From: Pseudomonas frederiksbergensis
GTDB taxonomy: Bacteria > Pseudomonadota > Gammaproteobacteria > Pseudomonadales > Pseudomonadaceae
Direction of reading: 5' to 3'
Length of the DNA: 64,000 bases
NCBI RefSeq assembly: GCF_900105495.1
Contig: NZ_FNTF01000002.1
Coordinates: forward strand, 843,501 to 907,500
In this document: positions 26,565 through 36,200 of the stretch, one piece after another
Numbering within the stretch: the stretch's first letter is position 1
How the letters are laid out: each line of letters begins with the position of its first letter
Notes under the pieces: generated by a model
What the model was told of the DNA's origin: nothing
Database searches by the model: none
The model's input: only the letters and a program-made list of their open reading frames with translations
Position numbers and translations under genes: made by a program

Positions 26565-29500
26565 AACCGCTCCGGCAAGCTGAAACCACTGAGCACACGG
26601 CTCTTGAACGGGTTGAAGGCGCTGTTGGCCCGCAGTTCATAAGAGGCGCTGGCACCGTCGACCCGCAGTCGCAGGTTGAAGCGATCCGGCGAATTGCCGG
26701 CCGTCAGGTCCGATTGCTCCAGCAGGCGAAACCACGCCCATGGCCCGTCCAGGGTGATGCCGGAACGACCGTTGGCCGAAGGCGGCATGATCGAGATCCG
26801 CACCACGCCGATGCTGCCGGGGTTGGGCCATTGCATGGAGGTCGGGCGGCTCGGACCGTGGTCGTAGCTCAATTGCTGGCCATCGAGGTCGAGCAAAAAC
26901 TGGGTGACAGTGGCGTCCATCGTCACTGGCTTGAGTTCGAAGCGCACCATCGGCTGGGTGCCGCCGGAACGGAAAAATGCATCCCGGATGGTCGCTGCCC
27001 GCTGGAAGGTTTGCAGCACGCCAGGGGCAATACCGAGCTTCTGCGCGGCGCCCGGTTGCCAGCGCCAGGCCTGGGTCGAGGTATCCACATACGGTTGCAG
27101 GTATTTGCGGAAGTAGTTGTCCATCACCCCGCCCACACCGAAGAACTGGCCGAAGTCGTCGAGCGTCGCGTCCCGCGCACTGCCCGGCGACATCGGATAA
27201 CGCCCGGCCAGGGACTGGCGATAGATGTTCACCACTTCGCTGGTCCAGGCTGCATTCAGTTGATTGCGTACCCCGCCCATCATGCTGTTGGTGGTGGAGT
27301 TGACCACCGACTTGACCAGCCCCTGCACCAGCGGCGGCTGACGTTCGGCATTGAGGCTGACCCGTGTCGCAGCGGCTACGGCCTGGTTCTTGGCTTCGCC
27401 GAGCAAGGCATCGCCGCTGGCGCCGACCATGGCGCTGACCTGCACGTACAGGGCGTTCATGTCGGCCAGCAGGCCGTCGATGGCCGCCGGCTCGCCTTCG
27501 TTTTTGCTGACGATGCGGTTGAGCTCGGCAAAATGCGCGGTGATTGGATCTTCACTCGCCTCAGCTGTGTTTTGCCTCGCCTGCTCCTGGCCGAGCAAGC
27601 TGCCCAAGCGCTCCTTGAGCTTGTCGACCCCGCCTTCCACCGGCGCACCCTTGGCGGCCAGCAGGCGTTCTTCCTGTTGCAGATCGGTTTCCTTCGCCAC
27701 CGCCACCAGCAGTTTTTTCAATGGCGAGGTCGGGCTGGAAATCACCCGCAACACATCGGCGGCCTGGGCCACGCTGGTGATCGGCACAAAGTCGATATCC
27801 GCCAGCAAGGCGTCCCACTGACGCTGGTAATCCTGGAAATACAGGCGTCGCACATCGGCGGCCAGGCTGGCGACGTTCTGCTGTTCTGCCTGGTCGCGAC
27901 CGAGCACCCACTGCTCCTCGGCCAAGGTGCCGGTCTGGTTCAGGCTGGTGAGCAAAAACCCTTGGCGGTAACCCTTGGCCGTGAAGAAGCCGCTCAAGGG
28001 TTCGCCCAGCGGCTTGCCGCTCTTGCGGCTGAACACCAGCGCGGCATCGCGCCCGGCCGCTTCGTTGATACGAAAATCCGGAATGCCGTCCGGCAGTTTC
28101 TGCCGCTTGACCCGGTCATAGACACGCTGGGCCACCGGCAGTTGTTGCAACTGTCGGCGCAGGTCATCGATCAGGCGCGGGTCCAGACGTGCGGTGGGCG
28201 GATGGCGCTCGAACAGCGCCCGCAAGTGCTCTGCCAGGGCCAGACGCTGCTCGGCCGGCAAGTCGCGCGGCAGGCTGCGGTCCCAGTCGAGGGCGATCCA
28301 CGCCTTGATGAAGTCGGCATCGTAATGCTCGCCGTCGGCGAGCATCAGGTAGGCCTTCAAGCCTTCGTAAAGGAAGTCCGAGTTGCCGCCGCCGTGCAGT
28401 TGCTCTTCGATGCGCGTGAGCAAGCGTGGCGCGAAGACCGCGATCAACAGCTTGCGATAGACGCTGCCGGACTCGGCTTCAAGCATGTCGCCCTGATACA
28501 GGCCCAGGCCTTCGGCCCAGTTCGGTGCGTCGCCGGCCAGATGCTTCACCGCGTTGAGCAACGGCAACACCGCAAGCACGTCCCGTTGCGCCGGGCTGAG
28601 GTTTTGCACGGCCTGGCCCAGGGGTGCGACTTTCTGATCGACTTGCGCGATATACGCCTGGTTGGCGCGGTAGCTGACCCACCACAAGGTCCCGACCACC
28701 AGCACCAGGGCCACGGTCGACGCCAGCACGCCCCGGGCAATCCACTTGCGCCGACGTTCGACTTTCGGGTTGACCCCCACCAGCCCACGCTCGGCGAAGG
28801 CCACGGCGCTGAAGAGTTTTTCGATGAAGTAACTGCGTCCGGTGCCGTTCTGGCGCGCCAGGTGCTGGCGGTCCAGGTTCATGCTCTGGGCCATGGAACC
28901 GATCAGGCGGTCAATCGGGCTGCCTTCCTGGGTACCGCTGGTGAAATACACCCCGCGCAACAGCACTCGCTCTTCAAAGGCGTTGGGTTTGAATACGCCC
29001 TCAAGGAAGCTTTGCAGGCAATCCTTCAACGCGCCGAACTGCTGCGGGAAGCCGTAGATCAGATCGCGCCGCGTCGGGTCGCGTTCCTGTTGCAAACGTT
29101 CCACCAAACGATCGTTGAGGCGCTGCTCCAGGCCGGCGAATTCGCTTTGCAGATGGGCCAGCGGGCTGTCATTGCTCTTACCGTCGTCCAGGGCAAAGGT
29201 CGTGCCCCAGACCTGAGTCCGCTCTTCCTTGCTCAGGGTATCGAAATACTCCATGAACCCCGGCACCAGATCGAGTTTGGTCAGCATCAGGTAGATCGGA
29301 AAACGTACGCCCAGTTGCGTGTAAAGCTCCTGGATTCGCAGGCGGATCGCGGCGGCATGGGCGGCGCGCTCGGCGTCGCTGCCCAGCAGCAGATCGGAAA
29401 GGCTGATGGCGATAAACGCGCCGTCAATCGGGCGTCGGGGCCGCTGTTTTTTCAACAGGCCGAGAAAGCCCAGCCATGCGGCTTTATCCACCGTCGCATC

Positions 29501-30061
29501 GCTGTCCTGGGTGGTGTAGCGCCCGGCCGTGTCGAGCAGCACGGCCTGATCGGTGAACCACCAATCGCAATTGCGCGTGCCACCGACGCCGCGTACCGCC
29601 CCGGCGCCCAACTGCGCCGCCAACGGAAAGTGCAGCCCGGAGTTGACCAGCGCCGTGGTCTTGCCCGAACCCGGCGGGCCGATGATCACGTACCACGGCA
29701 GTTCGTAGAGATTGCGTCGCTCGTCACCGCCCAGCTTGGCTTTCTTCAACAGCGTCAAGGCTTCGTCCATGCGCTGGCGCAGGGTTTCAAGCTCTTCGGC
29801 CGTGGCGATGCTGGTCGGGTCCGGCGGGGTTTGCGCCGCCAGGCTGCGCATCACTTCGGCGGCCTGACGGCGGGCCTGGATGATGCGAAACACCCGGTAG
29901 GCAATCCACACCGCGAACACCAGAATGATCAGCGCCCAGCGCCGACCTTCAGGCACCAGCCATTCGAGCAGCGGCCCGATAAACCAGATGATCAGGCTCA
30001 GGGCGATCAGCCCCAGCAGCGGGATGACCCAGCGGATGATAAAACTGAAAAACGCCTTCAC
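26561..30061 (-). CDS. tssM: T6SS membrane-complex protein TssM (IcmF)
   Basis: An 1166-residue inner-membrane protein of family length. Two N-terminal membrane segments (about 10-30 and 42-58) are followed by a cytoplasmic NTPase-like domain with an intact Walker A, GPPGSGKT (128-135). A third membrane segment lies near 440-460 (VLASTVALVLVVGTLWWVSY), followed by the large periplasmic domain. The C-terminal DUF1215-like part includes RFELKPVTMDATVTQFLLDLDGQ and GPWAWFRLLEQSDL. TssM spans the periplasm and binds TssL and TssJ to form the trans-envelope complex. It overlaps both neighbours by four bases. Confidence 0.96.
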   Translation of the reverse strand: MKAFFSFIIRWVIPLLGLIALSLIIWFIGPLLEWLVPEGRRWALIILVFAVWIAYRVFRIIQARRQAAEVMRSLAAQTPPDPTSIATAEELETLRQRMDEALTLLKKAKLGGDERRNLYELPWYVIIGPPGSGKTTALVNSGLHFPLAAQLGAGAVRGVGGTRNCDWWFTDQAVLLDTAGRYTTQDSDATVDKAAWLGFLGLLKKQRPRRPIDGAFIAISLSDLLLGSDAERAAHAAAIRLRIQELYTQLGVRFPIYLMLTKLDLVPGFMEYFDTLSKEERTQVWGTTFALDDGKSNDSPLAHLQSEFAGLEQRLNDRLVERLQQERDPTRRDLIYGFPQQFGALKDCLQSFLEGVFKPNAFEERVLLRGVYFTSGTQEGSPIDRLIGSMAQSMNLDRQHLARQNGTGRSYFIEKLFSAVAFAERGLVGVNPKVERRRKWIARGVLASTVALVLVVGTLWWVSYRANQAYIAQVDQKVAPLGQAVQNLSPAQRDVLAVLPLLNAVKHLAGDAPNWAEGLGLYQGDMLEAESGSVYRKLLIAVFAPRLLTRIEEQLHGGGNSDFLYEGLKAYLMLADGEHYDADFIKAWIALDWDRSLPRDLPAEQRLALAEHLRALFERHPPTARLDPRLIDDLRRQLQQLPVAQRVYDRVKRQKLPDGIPDFRINEAAGRDAALVFSRKSGKPLGEPLSGFFTAKGYRQGFLLTSLNQTGTLAEEQWVLGRDQAEQQNVASLAADVRRLYFQDYQRQWDALLADIDFVPITSVAQAADVLRVISSPTSPLKKLLVAVAKETDLQQEERLLAAKGAPVEGGVDKLKERLGSLLGQEQARQNTAEASEDPITAHFAELNRIVSKNEGEPAAIDGLLADMNALYVQVSAMVGASGDALLGEAKNQAVAAATRVSLNAERQPPLVQGLVKSVVNSTTNSMMGGVRNQLNAAWTSEVVNIYRQSLAGRYPMSPGSARDATLDDFGQFFGVGGVMDNYFRKYLQPYVDTSTQAWRWQPGAAQKLGIAPGVLQTFQRAATIRDAFFRSGGTQPMVRFELKPVTMDATVTQFLLDLDGQQLSYDHGPSRPTSMQWPNPGSIGVVRISIMPPSANGRSGITLDGPWAWFRLLEQSDLTAGNSPDRFNLRLRVDGASASYELRANSAFNPFKSRVLSGFSLPERL

Positions 30062-31356
30062 TCGACCCCCTCCGCCAACACTGTGATTTCGACCCGACGA
30101 TTGCGTGCGCGGCCCTCTGCTGTAGCGTTCGAGGCCAGTGGCTCGGTGTCGCTACGGCCTTCGGCGCTGAAGCGCTCAGGCTGGCCGGTCTTGGCCGAGA
30201 GGATTTGCAGCACCGAGGTGGCCCGAGCCTCGGACAAGGCCCAGTTCGATGGAAACCGCAGGGTGGCAATCCGGCGATTGTCACTGTGACCGGTCACCCG
30301 GACCTGACCCTTGACCTTGCGAATGGCATCGGCGATGCGCAGCATCAGCGGCTGGAAATTGTCGACGACGCTGGCGCTGCCCGAGGCGAACAGCTCATCG
30401 CCACGGATGGTCACCACTGAACGGTCAACGGCATCTTCCACGGCTACCCGACCGGCCTTGATTTCATCGGCCAGGAAACCTGCCAGACGCGGACGCTCGA
30501 TCAGTTTCGGTTGCGCCACCGGACGGTCGATGGCCTGCACCGGGATCTCGCCGAGGGCATGGATGTTCTTGAACACCGGCTCAGCATCGGCAGCCAGTTT
30601 CAAACGCAGACCGAACAGCAGTGCCAGCAGCAGCGCCACGCCGATGACCAAAGCGATCCATGGCGGCATGAATTGCGCCAGCCGGTCGCGGGCCACGGTG
30701 ACGCCGCGCCAATGGGGCGAGAGTTCACGCTCGTATTCGCCACGGGCGCTGCGGATGACTGCGCTGGTGCGCTCACGCAAGGCTTCCAGTTGGCTGCGAC
30801 CGTCGATCATGACCCGATAGCGCCCTTCGAAACCCAGGCACATGCACAGGTACAACAGCTCCAGCAGATACAAACGTTCGCGGGGGCTTTGCAGGCAATG
30901 TTCCAACAGCTGGAACACCTTCTCGCCGCCCCAGGCTTCGTTGTGCACGGTGATCAGCAGGCTCTGTTTGCCCCAGTCGCTGGTGCCGCCCCACGGCGTA
31001 CTCAACACCGCTTCATCGAGGGCGGTGCACAAGGCGTAACGGGCCAGCAACACATCGTTGCGCACCACGCCGGCGGCCTCGGCGCGCTCCTCGAACTGGC
31101 GCAGGTAGGCCAACAATTGCGCTCGCAGGCTCGCTGGCGCCGGGTGGGCAATCGTATTGCGCAAGCGGGTCAGCAAAGCCAGCAGCGGGCCAGCGGCGCT
31201 CTCCAGGGGGTTGAGACCTTCGGCTTTGCCGGTCAAAAGCGGCGCGGCCGGCATCGAAAGCGGCGCGGGCTGGGCACGGCCCGCCTGCGGGCGGACCGGG
31301 TCGGCGCCACGACCACCGGGGGTCGGCATGAACTGGGTACGATCGTCGTTGCTCAT
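30058..31356 (-). CDS. tssL: T6SS membrane-complex protein TssL with OmpA-like peptidoglycan-binding domain
   Basis: A 432-residue protein. The cytoplasmic DotU domain (about 45-225) shows LLAYLRQFEERAEAAGV, RYALCTALDEAVLSTPWGG and YLCMCLGFEGRYRV. One membrane segment follows at about 232-250. The periplasmic C-terminus is an OmpA/MotB-type domain with FPSNWALSEARATSVLQIL and NRRVEITVL. This extended TssL anchors the complex to peptidoglycan directly, so no separate TagL is needed. It lies seven bases after tssK and overlaps tssM by four. Confidence 0.95.
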   Translation of the reverse strand: MSNDDRTQFMPTPGGRGADPVRPQAGRAQPAPLSMPAAPLLTGKAEGLNPLESAAGPLLALLTRLRNTIAHPAPASLRAQLLAYLRQFEERAEAAGVVRNDVLLARYALCTALDEAVLSTPWGGTSDWGKQSLLITVHNEAWGGEKVFQLLEHCLQSPRERLYLLELLYLCMCLGFEGRYRVMIDGRSQLEALRERTSAVIRSARGEYERELSPHWRGVTVARDRLAQFMPPWIALVIGVALLLALLFGLRLKLAADAEPVFKNIHALGEIPVQAIDRPVAQPKLIERPRLAGFLADEIKAGRVAVEDAVDRSVVTIRGDELFASGSASVVDNFQPLMLRIADAIRKVKGQVRVTGHSDNRRIATLRFPSNWALSEARATSVLQILSAKTGQPERFSAEGRSDTEPLASNATAEGRARNRRVEITVLAEGVE

Positions 31357-31362
31357 CGCGGT

Positions 31363-32697
31363 TTATCCTCGGATCGCCCAGAAAGCCAGGTTCAACCCCG
31401 GGAACTGCCCCGCGATGTGGAACGCAAAACCGCCGGAGTTGGCCAGTTGCTGCCAATGCTCGCTGCCCCGGTCCAGTTCGTAATAGGTGGAGCCGGCGTG
31501 ATAAGGAAGTTGCCGTGGTGCCACCGGCAGCGGCAGCAGGCCAATGCCCGGCAATTGCAGGTTGACCAGGTTGCGGATGTGCTCCACCGAGCCGACCTTG
31601 CTCTGTTGGCCGAAGTGACCGCGCAGGGTTTCGGCGGGCACGTCGGCGCGCACCACCAGGATGAAGCTGGCGCTGTCGAGCAGGGTCTTGTCGGCCAGCA
31701 TCGCCACATGCACGCCGTAGGCTTTTTCGACAATCGGAATCGGCGTGGCCTTGCTGTCGATCAACATCGACAGCGCTTCACGCAAGGCTTGCATCACCGG
31801 CGCAAAACTCAGCGCGAGGTTATCGTGCTGGTACTGCGGATATTCCTGCGGTCGCCGCCCGGAAGCGGTAAAGGTCGAGAACTCGCCGGCCAGGCTCACC
31901 AGTTCGCTGTAGAACCGCTCGGGGTGCAACGGACTCAACTGGCTCAAGTGCTGAATCAACGGCTGAGCGCGGTTGACCAGTTGCAGCAGCATGAAGTCGG
32001 CAATTTCCGAGGCACCGCCGGCACCGGACGCCACCACCCGCCCGGCGAGGGCTTCGCCACGTTGGTGCAGCAGGCCCAGCAGTTCGCTGCGAAACGCGGC
32101 CAGCGGTTTGGCGGCGGAGACATCCAGCAGCGGCGGGATGTAAGTGTCGTCGAGCACCAGGGCGCGGTCGGCGCGTTTCTCCTTGATTCGTACCAGGCCG
32201 ATGGCGGCGTAGTCGCTGATGCCATCCTCGGCAATCAACAATCGCAGCGCCCTGGAACCCACGGCCACTGGCGCACGGTTTTCGAACGGTGCGTTGTCGT
32301 CCCGTACTTCGCGCACCTGGCTCACGTAGCGCGCAGCGCCCAGGGTTTCGCCGTCATCAACGGTGTCCCGGGCACCGGCGCGCTTGAGCGGCAAGGCCAG
32401 GTACACCAAGCCATCGCGCAGGTTGTCGTCGACATTCAGTGGGCTCGGCGCCAGGTCATCCTGGGGAATGTTGAAGGGCGTGCCGTCCGGCAACAGCCCC
32501 CGCGCCGAGATGATTGCCAGTTTGCCCTGGGCCAACAGGCCCTGATCGATCAGCAATTCGGAGAAACCCCAGGCGCCGGCCGATAACGGGCGGCTTCGGG
32601 CGTCGATGAGGTTTTCCAGGTAACGGTCATGCTGTTGGAAGTGCTGCGTTCCAATGAACATGCCTTCTGACCAGACCACGCGATTGTTCCAGGACAT
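31363..32697 (-). CDS. tssK: T6SS baseplate protein TssK
   Basis: A 444-residue protein started at the ATG at 32697 (MSWNNRVVWSEGMFIGTQHF), the strongly conserved TssK N-terminus. The longer frame upstream runs into tssJ. Other family marks are FQQHDRYLENLIDAR, HLSQLSPLHPERFYSELVSLAGEF, and a C-terminal domain with TYYELDRGSEHWQQLANSGGFAFHIAG. TssK trimers connect the baseplate wedges to TssM and TssL. The gene lies 16 bases after tssJ and is part of the fha1-to-tagQ operon. Confidence 0.95.
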   Translation of the reverse strand: MSWNNRVVWSEGMFIGTQHFQQHDRYLENLIDARSRPLSAGAWGFSELLIDQGLLAQGKLAIISARGLLPDGTPFNIPQDDLAPSPLNVDDNLRDGLVYLALPLKRAGARDTVDDGETLGAARYVSQVREVRDDNAPFENRAPVAVGSRALRLLIAEDGISDYAAIGLVRIKEKRADRALVLDDTYIPPLLDVSAAKPLAAFRSELLGLLHQRGEALAGRVVASGAGGASEIADFMLLQLVNRAQPLIQHLSQLSPLHPERFYSELVSLAGEFSTFTASGRRPQEYPQYQHDNLALSFAPVMQALREALSMLIDSKATPIPIVEKAYGVHVAMLADKTLLDSASFILVVRADVPAETLRGHFGQQSKVGSVEHIRNLVNLQLPGIGLLPLPVAPRQLPYHAGSTYYELDRGSEHWQQLANSGGFAFHIAGQFPGLNLAFWAIRG

Positions 32698-32713
32698 GGG
32701 AGCTCCGATTGCT

Positions 32714-33220
32714 TTATTGGGCAGGGCTGGATGGGGGAACCACGACGGCGCTGCGCACGGCGCGCACATCGAGGCTGATCTGGTATTCGGTGTATTGGCG
32801 CGGCGGGACATTCATCACCGTGCGCCACAACGACTGATCCAGTTCGCGATAGCCCACCAGCACACCGATGTGGCGGGTGGCCGGATCGAGGTCGCGTTGC
32901 AGGCTCAATTGCTGGCCGGGCTGGACCAGCACTTCGTCCTGGTCGATCAGGTCTGCGCCGAGCGTCGCCTGGGCCCGTTCGGCCAAGGCGAAATAATCGG
33001 CACGGCCGAAGGTGGCGGCATTTTTCAGTTCGAAAATGCGCACCCGGACCGGGGCCGGTTGGCCGCTGGTGCCGGGGTTGAGGCTGGCGATGGCGTGGAA
33101 GTGCAACTCGACGGCCGCGGTGTCGGCCTCGGCCTCAGCGGCCTCGGGTTTGACCGTATCCTTGGCACACGCGGCCAGCAGAAGCACGGTGGCGACTGCG
33201 AGTAAAAACCTGGGAATCAT
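32714..33220 (-). CDS. tssJ: T6SS outer-membrane lipoprotein TssJ
   Basis: A 168-residue lipoprotein with a short signal peptide and the lipobox LAAC (Cys18). The mature part is a transthyretin-like beta sandwich in the family: VELHFHAIASLNPG, PVRVRIFELKNAATFGRADYFAL, a DEVLVQPGQQLSL strand and HIGVLVGYRELDQSLWRTV. TssJ anchors TssM to the outer membrane. It sits between fha1 (61 bases downstream of its stop) and tssK. Confidence 0.95.
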   Translation of the reverse strand: MIPRFLLAVATVLLLAACAKDTVKPEAAEAEADTAAVELHFHAIASLNPGTSGQPAPVRVRIFELKNAATFGRADYFALAERAQATLGADLIDQDEVLVQPGQQLSLQRDLDPATRHIGVLVGYRELDQSLWRTVMNVPPRQYTEYQISLDVRAVRSAVVVPPSSPAQ

Positions 33221-33281
33221 CCTGCGTCCTCAATGACGTTTCAGCTATCCGTTGTTCCATTTTTTGCTATGAATGGCGCGC

Positions 33282-34682
33282 TCAGCCGCGACGCTGCCTT
33301 GTACTGTGTTGTTCGTAGGCGCGGCTGAATTCCCGACCGAACAGGTCCTGGAAATCCTCTTGGGCCTCACGGGAAATATTGCTGTAGAGCTCGGTGAACT
33401 GCTGCCAGTACTGGGCCTGTCGCGAGCCATTGAAAATGCTCGACAGGCCACCGGGTTTGCCCATGCGCTCTTCCAGTTGCGCCGGCTCGAAGCGCGCCAA
33501 CAGGTGCTTGATCGCCGCTTCCACACCGGCCATCACTGCCAATTGGTGGGCACGCAAATCATCGAAGCTGTCGCGCACCGCCAGGTCCGGCGCCATGAAC
33601 GCCTGATTGCTCTGGCGCAACAGCAACAGCAAGGCTTCATCGACATTGGGCGCGAATTTCAGCGGATTGTTTTCCACCGGTTGAATCATCGTCTGCTGAA
33701 TGCGGAACTCGCCCTTGAGACTGCTGCGGGCACGCAAGACATCGATCAGGCCCTCGACCATCAGCCGATAACTGCGGCCGATGCTTTCCATCTGCGCTTC
33801 GGCCTGGGCCTTGTCCAGGCGCAACTGATCCAGCCCGGCGCCACGCAGGAAGGCTTGCAACAGGTCGGGCTGAGCGTTGTCGGCCGAACTGACCGGATTG
33901 ACCGGGCGTTCGACGATGGCCGCGGGCGGTTCGGGGGCCGGCTCGATCGGCACGCGGAGTTCAGGCATGGGGGGCGGCGCAACCTCTGCGACCGGCAAAG
34001 GGGCGACCGCTACCGGCACAGGCGTGTCGCTGAACAGATCCCAATCTTCCGGAATCACCGGCATTGACGTCTGCGGCACAGGCTCGATCACAGGCGTTGG
34101 ATGGGGTATCGGGGTCGGTGGGCGGAAGTCATGCAGCTCGGCCGGGACATGGTCGGGCTGGGTGGCCGGCGGGACGGTGGTCGGTGCCAGGAAGTCGAAC
34201 AGGTCTGGCAGTGTGTCCATTGCCGACACACCCTGAAAATGTGCAGGTGGTGTCATGGGCAACGACGTCGGGGTAGTCGCAACGGCGCCCTGACGCCCCA
34301 TCATGGCCTCGAAGCTGTTGGACGAATCAGCGAAAGGGTTGCTGTCGGTCGCCGGCAGACTGAAGTCGATGCGCGCCTGGATTTCGTAATCACCGATTCT
34401 AATAACTTCGCCATCTTGCAATGGCTCGCTGTTTCCTTTGCGCAAACGAATACCGGCCTTGACCAATTCCACACCATTAGTGCTGTTATCGGTTAAGTAG
34501 TAGCGGCCATCTTTGTATTGAATTACGCAATGTTTGCCGGACACCAAGCGCTCGGGGTCAGGCAATATCCAGTCATTATCCAAATTGCGGCCAATCGCCA
34601 TCACACCCTGATCCATGGATTTTTCAGAGCACTGACCAGGGGTAATTTTGTGATAACTAGTGATAGTCAAACACAGCGACAT
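33282..34682 (-). CDS. fha1: FHA-domain scaffold protein Fha1 (TagH) of the H1-type T6SS
   Basis: A 466-residue protein started at the ATG at 34682 (MSLCLTITSYHKITPG), which has AGGAGG five bases before it. The N-terminal FHA domain is intact: GRNLDNDWILPD (31-42), SGKHC (49-53, phosphothreonine-binding Ser and His) and DNSTNG (65-70). A long Pro-rich linker (residues about 130-300) follows. The C-terminal TagH-type domain includes LLQAFLRGAGLDQLRLD and MGKPGGLSSIFNGSRQAQYWQQF. In P. aeruginosa PpkA phosphorylates Fha1 and the FHA domain drives its assembly at the apparatus. It is the first gene of the leftward operon and diverges from tssA1. Confidence 0.94.
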   Translation of the reverse strand: MSLCLTITSYHKITPGQCSEKSMDQGVMAIGRNLDNDWILPDPERLVSGKHCVIQYKDGRYYLTDNSTNGVELVKAGIRLRKGNSEPLQDGEVIRIGDYEIQARIDFSLPATDSNPFADSSNSFEAMMGRQGAVATTPTSLPMTPPAHFQGVSAMDTLPDLFDFLAPTTVPPATQPDHVPAELHDFRPPTPIPHPTPVIEPVPQTSMPVIPEDWDLFSDTPVPVAVAPLPVAEVAPPPMPELRVPIEPAPEPPAAIVERPVNPVSSADNAQPDLLQAFLRGAGLDQLRLDKAQAEAQMESIGRSYRLMVEGLIDVLRARSSLKGEFRIQQTMIQPVENNPLKFAPNVDEALLLLLRQSNQAFMAPDLAVRDSFDDLRAHQLAVMAGVEAAIKHLLARFEPAQLEERMGKPGGLSSIFNGSRQAQYWQQFTELYSNISREAQEDFQDLFGREFSRAYEQHSTRQRRG

Positions 34683-35085
34683 CTTGCCTCCTTGCTGAAC
34701 ACTTTGCGCGCGGGCGAGTGAGGGACTTAACGCCCGAGCGACTCGCCGACAACCCTTGCAAACAACCTGAAAAACCACGTTTTACCAGCATGATTGCTGA
34801 TCTTAACCGTCTTTCGTGACAAAAAACCTGCACCAGTGCCCGCCTCGACCCACTGGTCGCGCGGGTTGTTAAGCACCTCACATCTGTCACACAGGGGAAA
34901 TAGCTTACCTTGACAAGCCATAAGTACTACACCAAAAATGCACAACTTCTTGAATATGAATGATGGCACTTTAAGATCACCGCGCATCTAAAGGGCCATT
35001 ACATTCAAGGAAACATGTGAAGCTCCACTTGGAACTAACATGGAACTGCCCGACTCTCGAGCGGGCGATATGGAGATCAAATTCA
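34683..35085. promoter_or_regulatory. Divergent control region between fha1 and tssA1
   Basis: About 400 bases without a gene separate the two H1-type operons. Rightward, TTGACA at 34910-34915 is a good -35 element, but the -10 at 18-base spacing (AAAAAT, 34934-34939) is poor. I could not fix the leftward promoter. The last 90 bases form a probable untranslated leader with several GGA motifs (entered separately). Gac/Rsm control of H1-type clusters is established in P. aeruginosa. Its presence here is inference from the motifs. Confidence 0.5.
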
Positions 35086-35090
35086 GTGGA
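35001..35090 (+). promoter_or_regulatory. GGA-rich tssA1 leader, candidate RsmA/CsrA binding region
   Basis: GGA triplets occur at 35009, 35031, 35042, 35072 and 35088. The first lies in the loop of a small hairpin, ACAT (35001-35004) with ATGT (35015-35018), the way CsrA/RsmA sites are usually shown. The GGAG at 35072 would overlap the ribosome site of the GTG at 35086, so bound RsmA would block translation. Confidence 0.5.
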
Positions 35091-36120
35091 AGTGCCTTTG
35101 TTGCTCGCCGCCGTGTCCGCGACTTCGCCTTGTGGCGAAGATCTGGAATATGACGCGGATTTTTTGCACCTGGAACGCGACTCCCTAGGCAAGCCCGAGC
35201 GCAGCATGGGCGATTCGATATTGCCTGCCGAACCCCCAGAATGGCGCAGCATCCAGCAGCAAAGCCTGGCGTTGTTGCAACGCAGCAAAGACCTGCGCAT
35301 CACCCATTTCCTTTTGCAAAGCTCCCTTGCCCTCGAAGGCGTCAGCGGCCTGGCCCGCGTCCTGACACTGATCAGTGAATTGCTCAAGCAATACTGGGCC
35401 GACCTGCATCCGCGCCTGGATGCCGAAGACAACAACGACCCCACCGTGCGCATCAATGCCCTCGCCGGCCTGACCTCCGATGTCACCGTTCGCCTGCTGC
35501 GCGAAAGCATCCTGGCCCGCTCGCGTGCCTTTGGCCCTGTCAGCCTGCGCGCCGCCGCCAACGCCAGCGGGCTGCAAAGCTTCCCTGACGAAAACCTCGG
35601 TGCCGAGCAACTCGCCGGGGCGTTCCTCGACAGCGATCCCGAACAGCTTGAAATCACCCGCGCCGCCCTGCACGAGGCCCGCGGTGCTGCCGAGGCCATC
35701 GAACAGCACGTCAGCGAACAAGTTGGTTCCGCCCAAGGCGTTGACCTTGGCCCGTTGAAGCAACCGCTCAAAATGGCTTTGCAGATCCTCGGCCAGTTCG
35801 CCCCACAGAGCGGTGACAGCCCCCTGCCCGATACCCTCGGCGACGACAGCGCCGCGCCGGTTGAATACGCCACTACACCGAGCGCACCGAGTGCTCCGCG
35901 CAGTACCGGCACTGGCGAGATCAACAACCGCGACGACGTGCTGCGCAGCCTGGACCGGATTCTTGCGTACTACACCCGTCATGAGCCCTCCAGCCCGCTG
36001 CCGGTGCTGTTGAACCGGGCGAAGAATCTGGTGCACGCCGACTTTGCGGCCATCGTGCGCAATCTGATTCCCGACGGCATGAGCCAATTTGAAAATCTGC
36101 GCGGACCAGACAGCGAATAA
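35086..36120 (+). CDS. tssA: T6SS protein TssA, short ImpA-type, H1-type cluster
   Basis: I start it at the GTG at 35086 (VEVPLLLAAVSATSPCGEDLEYD), giving 344 residues, the length I recall for P. aeruginosa TssA1. The frame is open back to a GTG at 35017, but the extra 23 residues have no family character and that GTG lies in a hairpin. The ImpA N-terminal domain is plain: SPCGEDLEYDADFLHLERD, WRSIQQQSLALLQRSKDLRI, FLLQSSLALEGVSGLARVL and LLKQYWADLHPRLD. The C-terminus has NNRDDVLRSLDRILAYYTRHEPSSPLP. TssA1 acts at the baseplate during assembly. It heads the rightward structural operon. Confidence 0.88.
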   Translation: MEVPLLLAAVSATSPCGEDLEYDADFLHLERDSLGKPERSMGDSILPAEPPEWRSIQQQSLALLQRSKDLRITHFLLQSSLALEGVSGLARVLTLISELLKQYWADLHPRLDAEDNNDPTVRINALAGLTSDVTVRLLRESILARSRAFGPVSLRAAANASGLQSFPDENLGAEQLAGAFLDSDPEQLEITRAALHEARGAAEAIEQHVSEQVGSAQGVDLGPLKQPLKMALQILGQFAPQSGDSPLPDTLGDDSAAPVEYATTPSAPSAPRSTGTGEINNRDDVLRSLDRILAYYTRHEPSSPLPVLLNRAKNLVHADFAAIVRNLIPDGMSQFENLRGPDSE

Positions 36121-36200
36121 AAGCGAACGGATCACGCAGTCACGTCACCGGTATCACCGGTGACGCCAACACCGTCGCTTGAGCGACCAGGAGCAGCAAC

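Noticed and set aside
26714..30289. Long plus-strand open frame (1191 codons) opposite tssM and tssL
   Set aside because: It is the mirror of real genes in GC-rich DNA; the translation has no family features and low-complexity composition. tssM on the other strand is unmistakable.
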